NCBI GenBank assembly: GCA_050260515.1
Contig: JBLNCI010000038.1
Location: 5,087-69,086, forward strand
DNA length: 64,000 nucleotides
Direction: 5' to 3'
Source of the DNA: DATJIG01 sp050260515
Lineage (GTDB): Bacteria > Pseudomonadota > Alphaproteobacteria > SMXQ01
The notes beneath the pieces are model-generated. The model made no database searches and had not been told where the DNA came from. It saw only the letters and a program-made list of their open reading frames with translations. This document shows positions 27,585-36,083 of the stretch, piece by piece. Position numbers and translations under genes: made by a program. Positions within the stretch are counted from its first letter, which is position 1, and every line of letters starts with the position of its first letter.

Positions 27585-28184
27585 ATGCGCCAGGCCACCA
27601 TCACGCGCAAGACCAAGGAAACGGCGATCAGCGCCACCGTGAACCTCGACGGCACCGGGGTCTACAAGGTCGCGACGGGGATCGGCTTCCTCGACCACAT
27701 GCTCGAGCAGCTCTCGCGCCACAGCCTGATCGACATCGCCTGCGAGGCGAAGGGCGACCTCCACATCGACCAGCACCACACCACCGAGGACACCGGCATC
27801 GTCATCGGCGAGGCGGTGTCGAAGGCGCTCGGCGACCGCGCCGGCATCACCCGCTACGGCCACGCCTACGTGCCGATGGACGAGACGCTGACCCGCGTGT
27901 CGCTCGACGCGTCGAACCGACCGTACCTGATCTGGCGCGTGAAGTTCCCGCGCCCGAAGATCGGCGACATGGACACCGAGCTGTTCCGCGAGTGGTTCCA
28001 GGCGTTCGCCCAGGCGGGCGGCATCACGCTCCACGTCGAGAACCTCTACGGCGAGAACACGCACCACATCATCGAGTCATGCTTCAAGGGCCTCGCCCAG
28101 GCGCTGCGCGCGGCGGTCGAGCTCGACCCGCGCAAGGGCGCCCAGGTGCCGTCGACCAAGGGCGTGCTCGGCGGCTCGCTGTAG
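27585..28184 (+). CDS. hisB: Imidazoleglycerol-phosphate dehydratase
   Basis: Sixth step of histidine synthesis, manganese-dependent. Metal-binding motifs are visible as GFLDHMLEQLSRHS, DLHIDQHHTTEDTGI and NTHHIIESCFKGLAQALR, ending STKGVLGGSL. The 199-residue length is the monofunctional form, without the phosphatase domain found in E. coli. The ATG at 27585 is preceded by a roughly 190-base gap. Starts hisB-DUF2628-hisH-hisA-hisF-hisE. Confidence 0.97.
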   Translation: MRQATITRKTKETAISATVNLDGTGVYKVATGIGFLDHMLEQLSRHSLIDIACEAKGDLHIDQHHTTEDTGIVIGEAVSKALGDRAGITRYGHAYVPMDETLTRVSLDASNRPYLIWRVKFPRPKIGDMDTELFREWFQAFAQAGGITLHVENLYGENTHHIIESCFKGLAQALRAAVELDPRKGAQVPSTKGVLGGSL

Positions 28185-28215
28185 TTCAACCGTCCTCGGT
28201 AAGGGACCGTTCGAG

Positions 28216-28647
28216 ATGCGCGTCTACACGATCCATCTGCCGCCGGCGTCGCAGCGCATCGTCGATCCGGCGCTCGTCAAGGAAGGCTTCTCGTGGCCCG
28301 CGTTCCTGTTCGGGCCGCTATGGGCGCTCGCCAAGGGCATGTGGCTGACGGCGCTCGCGCTGATCGCGCTCGACCTCGCGAGCGGTCTCGTCATGGACGC
28401 GGCCGGATTCAATCCGCTGACCGAGGCCATCGTCTCGCTGGCGATCGCGTTCCTCATCGGGGCCCACGCCAACGACTGGCGTCGCCGGGCGCTCGCCCGT
28501 CGCGCGTGGCGCGACGCCGGCGTCGTCGCCGCGCGCAACGTCGACGAGGCGCTCGCGCGCTATCTCGACGCCGAGCCCGCGCGCGTGCCGCCGCGGCCGC
28601 GGGTCGCCCCCGCTCCTCCTCCGCCGATGCCGCTCGCGGGAGTCTGA
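28216..28647 (+). CDS. DUF2628 membrane protein
   Basis: A 143-residue protein. It has the DUF2628 pattern VKEGFSWPAFLFGPLWALAKGMW followed by two membrane helices (LTALALIALDLASGLV and AIVSLAIAFLIGAHAN). The tail is a Pro-rich cytoplasmic stretch. Function is unknown, but it is a regular resident between hisB and hisH in alphaproteobacteria. Its stop shares bases with the hisH ATG. Confidence 0.88.
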   Translation: MRVYTIHLPPASQRIVDPALVKEGFSWPAFLFGPLWALAKGMWLTALALIALDLASGLVMDAAGFNPLTEAIVSLAIAFLIGAHANDWRRRALARRAWRDAGVVAARNVDEALARYLDAEPARVPPRPRVAPAPPPPMPLAGV

Positions 28648-29297
28648 TGTCCGAGCGTCTCGCCATCGTCGATTACGGATCGGGCAACCTGCGGTCGGCC
28701 GCCAAGGCGTTCGAGCGCGCCGCGAGCGACCGCGGCCACGCCGTCGACGTGAGCGTGACCGCGAGCGCCGACGACATCCTGCGCGCCGACCGCATCGTGC
28801 TTCCGGGCGTCGGCGCGTTCGGCGACTGCCGCGCCGGCCTCGACGCGCTGCCCGGGATGGTCGACGCGCTGGAGGAGGCGGTGCGCAAGCGCGGCAAGCC
28901 GTTCCTCGGCATCTGCGTCGGCATGCAGCTCATGGCGACCCGTGGCCTCGAGCACGGCGAGCACAAGGGCCTGGGGTGGATCGGCGGCACGGTCGGCGCG
29001 ATCGAACCCACGGACCCCGCGCTCAAGGTGCCGCACATGGGCTGGAACGACCTCCGCCTGAACGCGCCGTCGCACCCCCTGCTCGCCGGCCTGGCGCCCG
29101 GCGCCCACGCCTACTTCGTGCACTCGTTCGCGCTCACGCCCGACAACCCCGGCGACGCGATCGCGACGGTCGAGTACGGCGGCACGATCGTCGCCACGGT
29201 GGCGCGCGACAACATCGCCGGCACGCAGTTCCACCCCGAGAAGAGCCAAGCGGTGGGGCTCGCGCTGATCTCCAATTTCCTCGGATGGCGTCCGTGA
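28647..29297 (+). CDS. hisH: Imidazole glycerol phosphate synthase, glutaminase subunit
   Basis: Class I amidotransferase supplying ammonia to HisF. The 216-residue product has the start LAIVDYGSGNLRSAAKAFERA, the nucleophile motif GICVGMQLM, and the catalytic His/Glu in GTQFHPEKSQ. The ATG overlaps the previous stop (TGATG arrangement). Confidence 0.97.
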   Translation: MSERLAIVDYGSGNLRSAAKAFERAASDRGHAVDVSVTASADDILRADRIVLPGVGAFGDCRAGLDALPGMVDALEEAVRKRGKPFLGICVGMQLMATRGLEHGEHKGLGWIGGTVGAIEPTDPALKVPHMGWNDLRLNAPSHPLLAGLAPGAHAYFVHSFALTPDNPGDAIATVEYGGTIVATVARDNIAGTQFHPEKSQAVGLALISNFLGWRP

Positions 29298-30019
29298 TTC
29301 TGTTTCCCGCGATCGATCTCAAGGACGGCCAGTGCGTGCGCCTGTTCAAAGGCGACATGGACAAGGCCACCGTCTACAACACCGACCCCGCGGCGCAGGC
29401 CAAGGCGTTCGAGTCGACCGGCTTCGAGTGGCTGCATCTCGTCGACCTCAACGGCGCGGTCGAGGGCAAGCCGGTCAACGACGCCGCGGTGACCAACATC
29501 CTGAAGTCGGTCGCGATTCCGGTGCAGCTCGGCGGCGGCATCCGCGACATCGCGACCATCGCAACCTGGCTCAAGAAGGGCGTCAAGCGCGTCATCCTCG
29601 GCACCGTCGCGCTCAACAACCCGCCGCTCGTCAAGGAAGCCTGCAAGCAGTTCCCCGGCCGCATCGTCGTCGGCATCGACGCGCGCGACGGCCTCGTCGC
29701 CGTCGAGGGCTGGGCGAAGACGTCCGAAGTGAAGGCGCTCGATCTCGCGCTCAAGTTCGAGGATTCGGGTGTCGCCGCGATCATCTACACCGATATCAAC
29801 CGCGACGGCACTTCGGGCGGCCTCAACGTCGAGTCGACCGTCGACCTCGCGTACGCGCTGACGACGCCGGTGATCGCCTCGGGCGGCGTCTCGTCGCTCG
29901 CCGATCTCGAGGAGCTGAAGCGCGAGGCCGGCGCCGGCATCGAGGGCGTGATCTGCGGCCGCGCGCTCTACGACGGGCGCATCGAGGCCAAGGCCGCGCT
30001 CAAGCTCCTCGCCTCCTGA
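29294..30019 (+). CDS. hisA: Phosphoribosylformimino-AICAR phosphate isomerase
   Basis: TIM-barrel isomerase of histidine synthesis. It begins ILFPAIDLKDGQCVRLFKGDM, with the phosphate loops LGGGIRD and VIASGGVSS, and the catalytic Asp pair. The GTG at 29294 gives a 4-base overlap with hisH (GTGA), the pattern used repeatedly in this window. An ATG at 29285 (MAS...) would add three residues. Length about 241. Confidence 0.96.
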   Translation: MILFPAIDLKDGQCVRLFKGDMDKATVYNTDPAAQAKAFESTGFEWLHLVDLNGAVEGKPVNDAAVTNILKSVAIPVQLGGGIRDIATIATWLKKGVKRVILGTVALNNPPLVKEACKQFPGRIVVGIDARDGLVAVEGWAKTSEVKALDLALKFEDSGVAAIIYTDINRDGTSGGLNVESTVDLAYALTTPVIASGGVSSLADLEELKREAGAGIEGVICGRALYDGRIEAKAALKLLAS

Positions 30020-30030
30020 GACGCCCGGAC

Positions 30031-30816
30031 ATGCTGAAAGCGCGCATCATCCCCTGCCTCGACGTGAAGGACGGCCGCGTCGTCAAGGGCGTGAACTTCG
30101 TCAACCTCAAGGACGCCGGCGACCCGGTCGAGCAGGCGCGGGTCTACGACCGCGCCGGCGCCGACGAGCTCTGCTTCCTCGACATCGCCGCGAGCCACGA
30201 GAACCGTGACACCCTGCTCGACGTCGTGCGGGCCACGGCCGAGCAGTGCTTCATGCCGCTGACCGTCGGCGGCGGCGTGCGCACCAACGACGACATCCGC
30301 AAGCTGCTGCTCGCCGGCGCCGACAAAGTATCGATCAACACCGCGGCGGTCGCCCGCCCCGAGTTCGTCGGCGAGGCCGCCGCCAAGTTCGGGAGCCAGT
30401 GCATCGTCGTGGCGCTCGACGCCAAGGGCACCGGCCCCGGCAAGTGGGAGATCTTCACCCACGGCGGCCGCCGTACGACCGGCCTCGACGCGGTCGAATG
30501 GGCGCGGCGCATGGCCTCGCTCGGCGCGGGCGAGATTCTGCTCACGTCGATGGACCGCGACGGAACGCGCTCCGGTTTCGATCTCGCGCTCACCCGCGCC
30601 GTCGCCGACGCGGTGCCGATCCCGGTGATCGCCTCGGGCGGCGTCGGCTCGCTCGAGGACCTCGCCGCCGGCATCAAGGACGGCCACGCCAGCGCGGTGC
30701 TGGCCGCGTCGATCTTCCACTTCGGCCAGCACTCGGTCCGCGAGGCCAAGGAGTACATGCGCCGCGCCGGCATTCCGATGCGTCTCGACGCGGCCGCCGC
30801 CGGCATCGCGGCGTAA
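30031..30816 (+). CDS. hisF: Imidazole glycerol phosphate synthase, cyclase subunit
   Basis: TIM-barrel cyclase that uses ammonia from HisH to form imidazole glycerol phosphate and AICAR. The 261-residue product starts MLKARIIPCLDVKDGRVVKGVNF and has LTVGGGVRTNDD, the second catalytic Asp in SMDRDGT, and VIASGGVGSLEDL. It follows hisA by 11 bases. Confidence 0.97.
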   Translation: MLKARIIPCLDVKDGRVVKGVNFVNLKDAGDPVEQARVYDRAGADELCFLDIAASHENRDTLLDVVRATAEQCFMPLTVGGGVRTNDDIRKLLLAGADKVSINTAAVARPEFVGEAAAKFGSQCIVVALDAKGTGPGKWEIFTHGGRRTTGLDAVEWARRMASLGAGEILLTSMDRDGTRSGFDLALTRAVADAVPIPVIASGGVGSLEDLAAGIKDGHASAVLAASIFHFGQHSVREAKEYMRRAGIPMRLDAAAAGIAA

Positions 30817-30936
30817 GCGCGCGCCGGGCCCGAGCCCCCTGCCCGGTCCCCGGTCGGCTCACGCGGCGCACACTCGTCCCGCCCCTCCTCTTTCGGCTTT
30901 TGGCGCGATCTGGTAGCAAGGCGGAAAGGAACCGCC

Positions 30937-31377
30937 ATGCCGCGCAAGACCAGCCGCACCAAATCGAAGCCCAAGGGCAAGACGAAGCCGCAGGACGCCA
31001 CGTCCGAGTCCGCCATCGTCGACCGTCTCTACCGCACGATCCTGTCGCGCAAGGGTGGCGATCCGTCGCACTCCCACACCGCGCGGCTGTTCGCGCGCGG
31101 GCCGGCGAAGATCGCGCAGAAGTTCGGCGAGGAATCCGTCGAGGCGGTGATCGAGGGCGCGCGCGGCAAGCGCAAGGCGCTGATCATGGAGTCGGCCGAC
31201 GTCGTCTACCACATGCTGGTCATGTGGGCGTCGCGCGGCGTGAAGCCGAAGGACGTCTGGAACGAGCTCGAACGTCGCGAGGGCACGTCCGGAGTCGCCG
31301 AGAAGGCGTCCCGCAGGAAAGGTCGCGGCAAGAAGCGCCCCGGCAAGAAGCGTCCGGGCGAGAAGACCTACACCTAA
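30937..31377 (+). CDS. hisE: Phosphoribosyl-ATP pyrophosphohydrolase with basic tails
   Basis: Hydrolyses phosphoribosyl-ATP in the second histidine step. The MazG-like core, roughly residues 26-105, holds KFGEESVEAVIEGA and MESADVVYHMLVM, with the metal-binding acidic residues. It is 146 residues against about 105 for typical HisE. The extra length is Lys/Arg-rich tails at both ends, such as RKGRGKKRPGKKRPG at the C terminus. The HIT gene follows. Confidence 0.93.
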   Translation: MPRKTSRTKSKPKGKTKPQDATSESAIVDRLYRTILSRKGGDPSHSHTARLFARGPAKIAQKFGEESVEAVIEGARGKRKALIMESADVVYHMLVMWASRGVKPKDVWNELERREGTSGVAEKASRRKGRGKKRPGKKRPGEKTYT

Positions 31378-31433
31378 CGCAGCCGTCGTTCGCCGCCCGA
31401 GTGGCGCGGCGTGCGGCGAATCGGGAGCGGTCG

Positions 31434-31796
31434 ATGGCCTACGATCCCAACAACGTATTCGCGAAGATCCTGCGCGGGGAGATTCCGTGCAAGAAGGTCT
31501 ACGAGGACGAGCACGTGCTCGCGTTCCACGACATCAACCCGCAGGCGCCGGTGCACGTCCTCGTCGTGCCGAAGGGCGCGTACGTGTCGTGGGACGACTT
31601 CTCGTCGAAGGCATCCGACGCCGAGATCGCCGCGTTCGTCCGTGCCGCGGGCAAGATCGCCCGCGACCTCGGCATCGCGTCGAAGGGCTACCGCGTACTG
31701 TCGAACATCGGCGGCGACGGCGGCCAGGAAGTGCCGCACCTGCACCTGCATCTCTTCGCCGGCCGTCCGCTCGGACGGATGGTGCAGAAGGGATAG
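31434..31796 (+). CDS. HIT-family nucleotide hydrolase (HinT-like)
   Basis: A 120-residue histidine-triad protein, probably a purine nucleoside phosphoramidase. It starts NVFAKILRGEIPCKKVYEDE and ends with the triad PHLHLHLFAGR at about 101-111. hisE-HIT adjacency is common in alphaproteobacteria. The ATG at 31434 follows a GGAG. Confidence 0.94.
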   Translation: MAYDPNNVFAKILRGEIPCKKVYEDEHVLAFHDINPQAPVHVLVVPKGAYVSWDDFSSKASDAEIAAFVRAAGKIARDLGIASKGYRVLSNIGGDGGQEVPHLHLHLFAGRPLGRMVQKG

Positions 31797-31824
31797 CGGT
31801 ACCAACTATGCTACAGGGGGTGAT

Positions 31825-32598
31825 ATGGCGTGGACCACAGCGGAGTACTTCACTGCCGTAAGCACGGCAGTATCAGTCGTTGCTCTAATGCGTCCGGAGC
31901 TGTCCCGCGTCTTCCGTAGGTGGACCAACGACATCGACTTGCATCCCGCTGGCCGCATTGAGATTGGATTTTCCGGTTTCGGCCCCACGATCGGCATCGA
32001 AGGAACGTTGCGGGCCGTTCGCAATGATCAATTCATAACGTCAATGAACCTCACGGTGATCAGATCCGCAGATCACCTACAGCACAGCTTCGAGTGGGCC
32101 ATATTCCGACGGCCCGTCCTATTCCAGGCCCAGCCGAATGACATGCAAATCGCTGCGGGCTTCTTCCTGCCAACGAACGAAGCGCGCCGCTTCTCGATCC
32201 AATTCCACGATCGCTCTACCGCAGATCGCTACCGCGATCCCGTTATGGCATTGCGGAACCAATGGATGAATTTCGTCCAGGCCAATAATCTCGTTCTACC
32301 AGGCCAACCATCGCCCGTGATTCGAGGCCACTACGGGACGTTTGCGACGCAGCACTCGCAACACACCACACCAGCTTTTGCCGCCGTAAATAACGAATTT
32401 TACTGGCAGCCCGGTCGCTATGACATGCGCATTGACGTTTCCACGAGTCGCCCATCCAAGCGGTTTAGCTTTTCCTACACATTCGAGCTGACGGCAGCAG
32501 ATAGCCAACTACTGAGGCTGAATGCGATCGCAATAATGATGACGGCATGTGATGTTCCAGACGTCATCTTCAACTTTGCCTATCCGCAATACGGTTAG
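31825..32598 (+). CDS. Orphan protein with N-terminal hydrophobic helix, function unknown
   Basis: 257 residues. A weak hydrophobic helix (YFTAVSTAVSVVALM) is followed by a beta-rich region (GRIEIGFSGFGPTIGIEGTLRAV), then an acidic/aromatic C-terminal half. I do not recognise the family. It has a strong ribosome-binding site (AGGGGGTGAT before ATG). Its base composition is visibly more AT-rich than both flanks and its codon use is more relaxed, which suggests recent acquisition. Its TAG overlaps the convergent regulator's TAA (32595-32598). Confidence 0.7.
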   Translation: MAWTTAEYFTAVSTAVSVVALMRPELSRVFRRWTNDIDLHPAGRIEIGFSGFGPTIGIEGTLRAVRNDQFITSMNLTVIRSADHLQHSFEWAIFRRPVLFQAQPNDMQIAAGFFLPTNEARRFSIQFHDRSTADRYRDPVMALRNQWMNFVQANNLVLPGQPSPVIRGHYGTFATQHSQHTTPAFAAVNNEFYWQPGRYDMRIDVSTSRPSKRFSFSYTFELTAADSQLLRLNAIAIMMTACDVPDVIFNFAYPQYG

Positions 32599-33413
32599 GT
32601 GCTCTCCGTCAGCATCACCAGCTTGAACTCCGGCGCCGCGGCGACGGTGAGCGTGATCTGCTCGTAGCGGAGCAGGCCGTCGAGCGGATGATCGAACGTC
32701 CGTTCGCCGCCTTCGCGGCCGAGCACCGCGTGCTGGTTCCACAGCCGCGCGAAGTCGGCGCTGTCGCGCGTGAGCTCCTCGACCAAGGCCTTGATCGGCG
32801 GATCGTCGAGATGGCGGCCGGCGTCGGCGCGGAACTCGGCGACGAGTCGGCGTGCGCGCTCGGGCCAGTCGCGGATCAGCGTGCGCGCGATGTCGGACCG
32901 GAACACGTAGCGCAGCAGATTGCGATCGCCGCCGACCGCCGCGTTGCCGTCGTCGAGCCAGCCCCCATCCAGCCAGCCGACGAACAAGCGTTCCGCCCGC
33001 GCGTTCCAGGCCCGCGCCGTCCACGTGCGGTCGAGGATGTAGGCGGGGAGGGCGATCGACGACAGCGCCGCGACCACCGCGGCCGGTGGATCGCGGTCGT
33101 CGTCGTGGCGGGCGAACGCCGGATCGGCCTTGCCGGCGAGCGCGAACAGATACGCGCGCTCGGCGGTCGAGAGGCCGAGGACCCGGGCGAGGCGGGCGAG
33201 GGCGGCGGGCGAGACCGACACGTCGCGGCCCTGCTCGATCCAGGTGTACCAGGTGGCGCTCATGCCGCAGAGCTGGGCCACTTCCTCGCGCCGCAGCCCC
33301 GGCGTGCGGCGCCGCCCGGGGCGGAAACCGAAGGCCTCGGGCGTCAGGCGGCCGCGCTGGGCGCGCAGGAAATCGCCCAGTTCCCGGCGCTGAACGTCGG
33401 TCAGAACGGCCAT
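32595..33413 (-). CDS. XRE regulator with MmyB-like ligand-binding domain
   Basis: A 272-residue repressor-type regulator. The helix-turn-helix (RTPGLRREEVAQLCGMSATWYTWIEQGRD) carries the hallmark of the MmyB group. The C-terminal PAS-like MmyB domain (ALPAYILDRTWTARAWNARAERLF ... GLLRYEQITLTV) binds fatty-acid-like ligands in the one studied structure. It is divergent from a SAM methyltransferase, with a palindromic operator between them. I chose the ATG at 33413; ten upstream codons are in the operator. Confidence 0.88.
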   Translation of the reverse strand: MAVLTDVQRRELGDFLRAQRGRLTPEAFGFRPGRRRTPGLRREEVAQLCGMSATWYTWIEQGRDVSVSPAALARLARVLGLSTAERAYLFALAGKADPAFARHDDDRDPPAAVVAALSSIALPAYILDRTWTARAWNARAERLFVGWLDGGWLDDGNAAVGGDRNLLRYVFRSDIARTLIRDWPERARRLVAEFRADAGRHLDDPPIKALVEELTRDSADFARLWNQHAVLGREGGERTFDHPLDGLLRYEQITLTVAAAPEFKLVMLTEST

Positions 33414-33424
33414 GGCGCTACTTA

Positions 33425-33469
33425 TACCAGGATAACTTGGCATCTAGTACCAGCATAGTTGGGCTGGTA
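33425..33469. promoter_or_regulatory. Operator between MmyB-like regulator and methyltransferase
   Basis: TACCAG occurs twice in the same orientation, 23 bases apart (33425 and 33448), each followed by ATA. The second copy also forms a perfect inverted repeat TACCAGC-N8-GCTGGTA (33448-33469). It is likely bound by the adjacent regulator and shared by both divergent genes. Confidence 0.65.
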
Positions 33470-33544
33470 TTCCGACCTGAGCCCGCTATGTGCAGCAGGC
33501 CCGCAGCCGTCCGGCTGCGGCAGGATCGGAGGAGGAGATCAGCG

Positions 33545-34333
33545 ATGACCGAGCGCCGAGGGGGAGAGCAAGTGCCCACCCAGGAGATTTTAGTAACCGG
33601 CCAGTTCGGGCCGCAGGCGGCCGCCTACGTGGAGAGCGCGGTCCACGCCCAGGGCGAGGACCTGCGGCAGCTTGCGGCGATGGTCGCGGGGCGGGGCGAC
33701 GCCCACGCGCTGGATCTCGGCTGTGGCGGAGGGCACGTCGCCTTCCACATCGCGCCGAACGTGCGGGAGGTCGTCGCTTACGACCTCTCGGCCGAGATGC
33801 TCGCCGCGGTGGCGAGCGAAGCGGCCAAGCGCGGGCTCGGCAACGTCGTCACGCGCCAAGGTCCCGCCGAGCGCCTGCCGTTCGCCGACGGCGAGTTCGA
33901 CGTCGTGATGACGCGCTACAGCGCGCACCACTGGCGCGATGTGAAAGCGGCGCTGCGCGAGGCCCGGCGCGTGGTGAAGAAGGGCGGCATCGCCGCGTTC
34001 GTCGACTGCGTGGCGCCTGCCGATCCGCTGCTCGACACGTATCTGCAGGGCATCGAGCTGCTGCGCGACCCGTCCCACGTGCGCGACTACTCGGTCGCCG
34101 AGTGGACGGCCATGCTGGGTGACGCGGGTTTCCGTCCGGGTGCCGTGACGATGCGCCGCGTGCCGCTCGACTACGCATCGTGGATCGCGCGCCAGCGCAC
34201 GCCGCAGGTTCAGGCCGACGCGATCCGCGCGCTGCAGCGCAAGATGTCGGCCGACGTGGTGCGCCATTTCGCCATCGCCGACGACGGCAGCTTCACCATC
34301 GACGTCGCGACGATGGACGCCGTACCAGAGTGA
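33545..34333 (+). CDS. Class I SAM-dependent methyltransferase
   Basis: A 262-residue UbiE/UbiG-like methyltransferase. Motif I is ALDLGCGGGHVAFHIA, motif II RLPFADGEFDVVMTRYSAHHW, and motif III REARRVVKKGGIAAFVD. A good ribosome-binding site (GGAGGAG) precedes the ATG. The substrate is unknown. The divergent MmyB-like repressor probably controls it, as such regulators often control their neighbours. Confidence 0.9.
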   Translation: MTERRGGEQVPTQEILVTGQFGPQAAAYVESAVHAQGEDLRQLAAMVAGRGDAHALDLGCGGGHVAFHIAPNVREVVAYDLSAEMLAAVASEAAKRGLGNVVTRQGPAERLPFADGEFDVVMTRYSAHHWRDVKAALREARRVVKKGGIAAFVDCVAPADPLLDTYLQGIELLRDPSHVRDYSVAEWTAMLGDAGFRPGAVTMRRVPLDYASWIARQRTPQVQADAIRALQRKMSADVVRHFAIADDGSFTIDVATMDAVPE

Positions 34334-34343
34334 CGCGATAGCA

Positions 34344-34991
34344 TCACCGAACGGGAACGTAGATCGGAATCGTAATCGACGTCGTCCAGCCTTCGCCGAG
34401 GTCGTCGTAGACCCGACCCCGTTCGATGCTCGACGCGATTGGGAACTGCGCCGGCTGCGGATATTTGGCCGCAAAGATATTCAAATCGCGTTCGGACTCA
34501 TCCTTGTACGTGACGGTCACGCCGGTGGTCGCGCCGAGAAACTTCTCGCGCCGTTGGAAGTAGAAATTCCCGAGATAAACGCTCTTGCCGGGCTCCACGT
34601 GGTAAAGCACGGACACGGGGTTGCGGGGACGCACGTGGTAGTTGCCGCTGTCCACCTGCCATCCGTAGATCTCGTAGTCGCCGGCCGGCAGTGCCGCGGC
34701 GAACACGTTGCCGCGCAGGGCGGGGGCGCGAATGTCGTCTTTCGTCATGGGCGGGAGCAAAAACGTGGACTCCCCGAAATTGAAGAAGCCTTCGGCGCCG
34801 CCTCCGACCTGTCGGTAGAACACGCGATAGCGACCGTAGAATCCGGTGTAGGTGATCGAACCGATCACCACTCCTTTGCCGGTGGCTGCGTCGAGCGTGT
34901 AATCCTTGTCGATGTTGGGTGTGCCGCAGCTTGCAAGCGCGAGCACCGCGAGAAGCACGACAAACCTGCTGGCGGCGTGAACAAGTCGCAT
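34344..34991 (-). CDS. Lipoprotein, function unknown
   Basis: A 215-residue protein with a lipoprotein signal (FVVLLAVLALASCGTP). The mature part is beta-rich and aromatic (YTGFYGRYRVFYRQVGGGAEGFF, VYLGNFYFQRREKF), with no catalytic motif seen. It may form a small beta-sandwich at the envelope. It is next to another exported protein on the same strand. Confidence 0.75.
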   Translation of the reverse strand: MRLVHAASRFVVLLAVLALASCGTPNIDKDYTLDAATGKGVVIGSITYTGFYGRYRVFYRQVGGGAEGFFNFGESTFLLPPMTKDDIRAPALRGNVFAAALPAGDYEIYGWQVDSGNYHVRPRNPVSVLYHVEPGKSVYLGNFYFQRREKFLGATTGVTVTYKDESERDLNIFAAKYPQPAQFPIASSIERGRVYDDLGEGWTTSITIPIYVPVR

Positions 34992-35090
34992 CGTATCCCC
35001 CGATCCGATTGTGACGACCGGAGCCTCGCCGATCCTTGACCGGGACGCAACCTTCCAGGCGCGAGCGCGGGTTGGCGGCGAGGCTGGCCG

Positions 35091-35711
35091 CTACTCCTGC
35101 TGGCTCCACGCGAGCCCGATGCCGGGCGAATAGATGTAGTGGAACACGCCGTCGCTCGAGAGCGTGGTGCGCCAGAGGAACTTGATCGAGTGCGGCACGC
35201 CCTTGTAGGTGAAGTCGAGCGACTCGATGGTGATGGAGGTATGGGCGCGATCGTCGTAGCTCCGCGTCTCGCCCGCGCGCCACCAGCCGAGCGGGAACTT
35301 GTTCTCGGTGAGGATTCCGTCGGTGATGCGCCCGGCGCGGTCCTGCCAGACCATCGCCACGCCGTCGCGGGCCTCGTTGATCGCGAACAGTTGGGTGATG
35401 CGGCCCTGCCGCGCGTTGCGGTCGCGCTCGTAGACGGGACCCGCTGCCTTGTCGGACGCGATCGGACCGCGGATGCGGATCGCGACATTGCGCTCCGGCT
35501 TCTCGACACGATCGACGTCGTGATCGGCGACCACCAACGCGCCGTCCCACGCGGCGCCGCTCCAGAGCTGCAATGGAATGAACCGGCGCACCGGCGTGCC
35601 GTTCTCGGACTCCGTGGCCGCGTCCCACCCCGATCCGGCAGCGGCGGCGGTCGCCATGGCGAGCGACAAAAGAGGAATCAAAACGAGCCAAAGCAGGCGC
35701 GGGGTCGTCAC
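35091..35711 (-). CDS. Secreted protein, function unknown
   Basis: 206 residues with a Sec signal peptide (LLWLVLIPLLSLAMATAAAAG). The body is polar with several Trp residues (LQLWSGAAWDGALVV, PLGWWRAGETRSYDDR). I do not recognise the family. It lies 99 bases upstream of the lipoprotein gene on the same strand, so the two may form a small envelope-related unit. Confidence 0.72.
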   Translation of the reverse strand: MTTPRLLWLVLIPLLSLAMATAAAAGSGWDAATESENGTPVRRFIPLQLWSGAAWDGALVVADHDVDRVEKPERNVAIRIRGPIASDKAAGPVYERDRNARQGRITQLFAINEARDGVAMVWQDRAGRITDGILTENKFPLGWWRAGETRSYDDRAHTSITIESLDFTYKGVPHSIKFLWRTTLSSDGVFHYIYSPGIGLAWSQQE

Positions 35712-35884
35712 GGGGCTCCTCGTCCGACGGCCGCCCGATGGTCGCCGCGGGTCGGCGTCGAGCGAAAAATCTAGACTTTGCGCGCGGGATCGTCAGCCGC
35801 CGTCCGCGTCGCCGCCGCCGCCGGAACCGCGGGGGAGGGTGGGCCGTTGTGTGTCTCCGGATTCCTCCGGGGAAGGAGCGGCGG

Positions 35885-36067
35885 GTGGACCTTTCCGAGC
35901 ATATCGTCAACGAGTTCCGCGCCAAGGCCGAGGAGCTGCGGGAGTTCGCCGGCACCCACGCCGATCCGTGGCGGCGGACGGTGATCCTGCGCTTCGCCCG
36001 CGACTGCGAGGTGCTCGCCGACGAGTACCAGCACCAGCTCAGCCGCCGGCGGCGGCGCGAGCAGTAG
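35885..36067 (+). CDS. Small helical protein
   Basis: 60 residues from a GTG start with AAGGAG upstream. The sequence (SEHIVNEFRAKAEELREFAGTHADPWRRTVILRFARDCEVLADEY) is one amphipathic helical hairpin. It resembles small proteins common in alphaproteobacteria with no assigned function. A longer reading from 35738 begins in basic, low-complexity sequence and is less likely. It ends 16 bases before the ROK gene. Confidence 0.6.
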   Translation: MDLSEHIVNEFRAKAEELREFAGTHADPWRRTVILRFARDCEVLADEYQHQLSRRRRREQ

Positions 36068-36083
36068 TCCCGAGCACCAGTCC

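Noticed and set aside
33545..34333. The methyltransferase as a displaced EgtD
   Set aside because: It is a 262-residue UbiE-like enzyme; EgtD is longer and has different substrate-binding segments.
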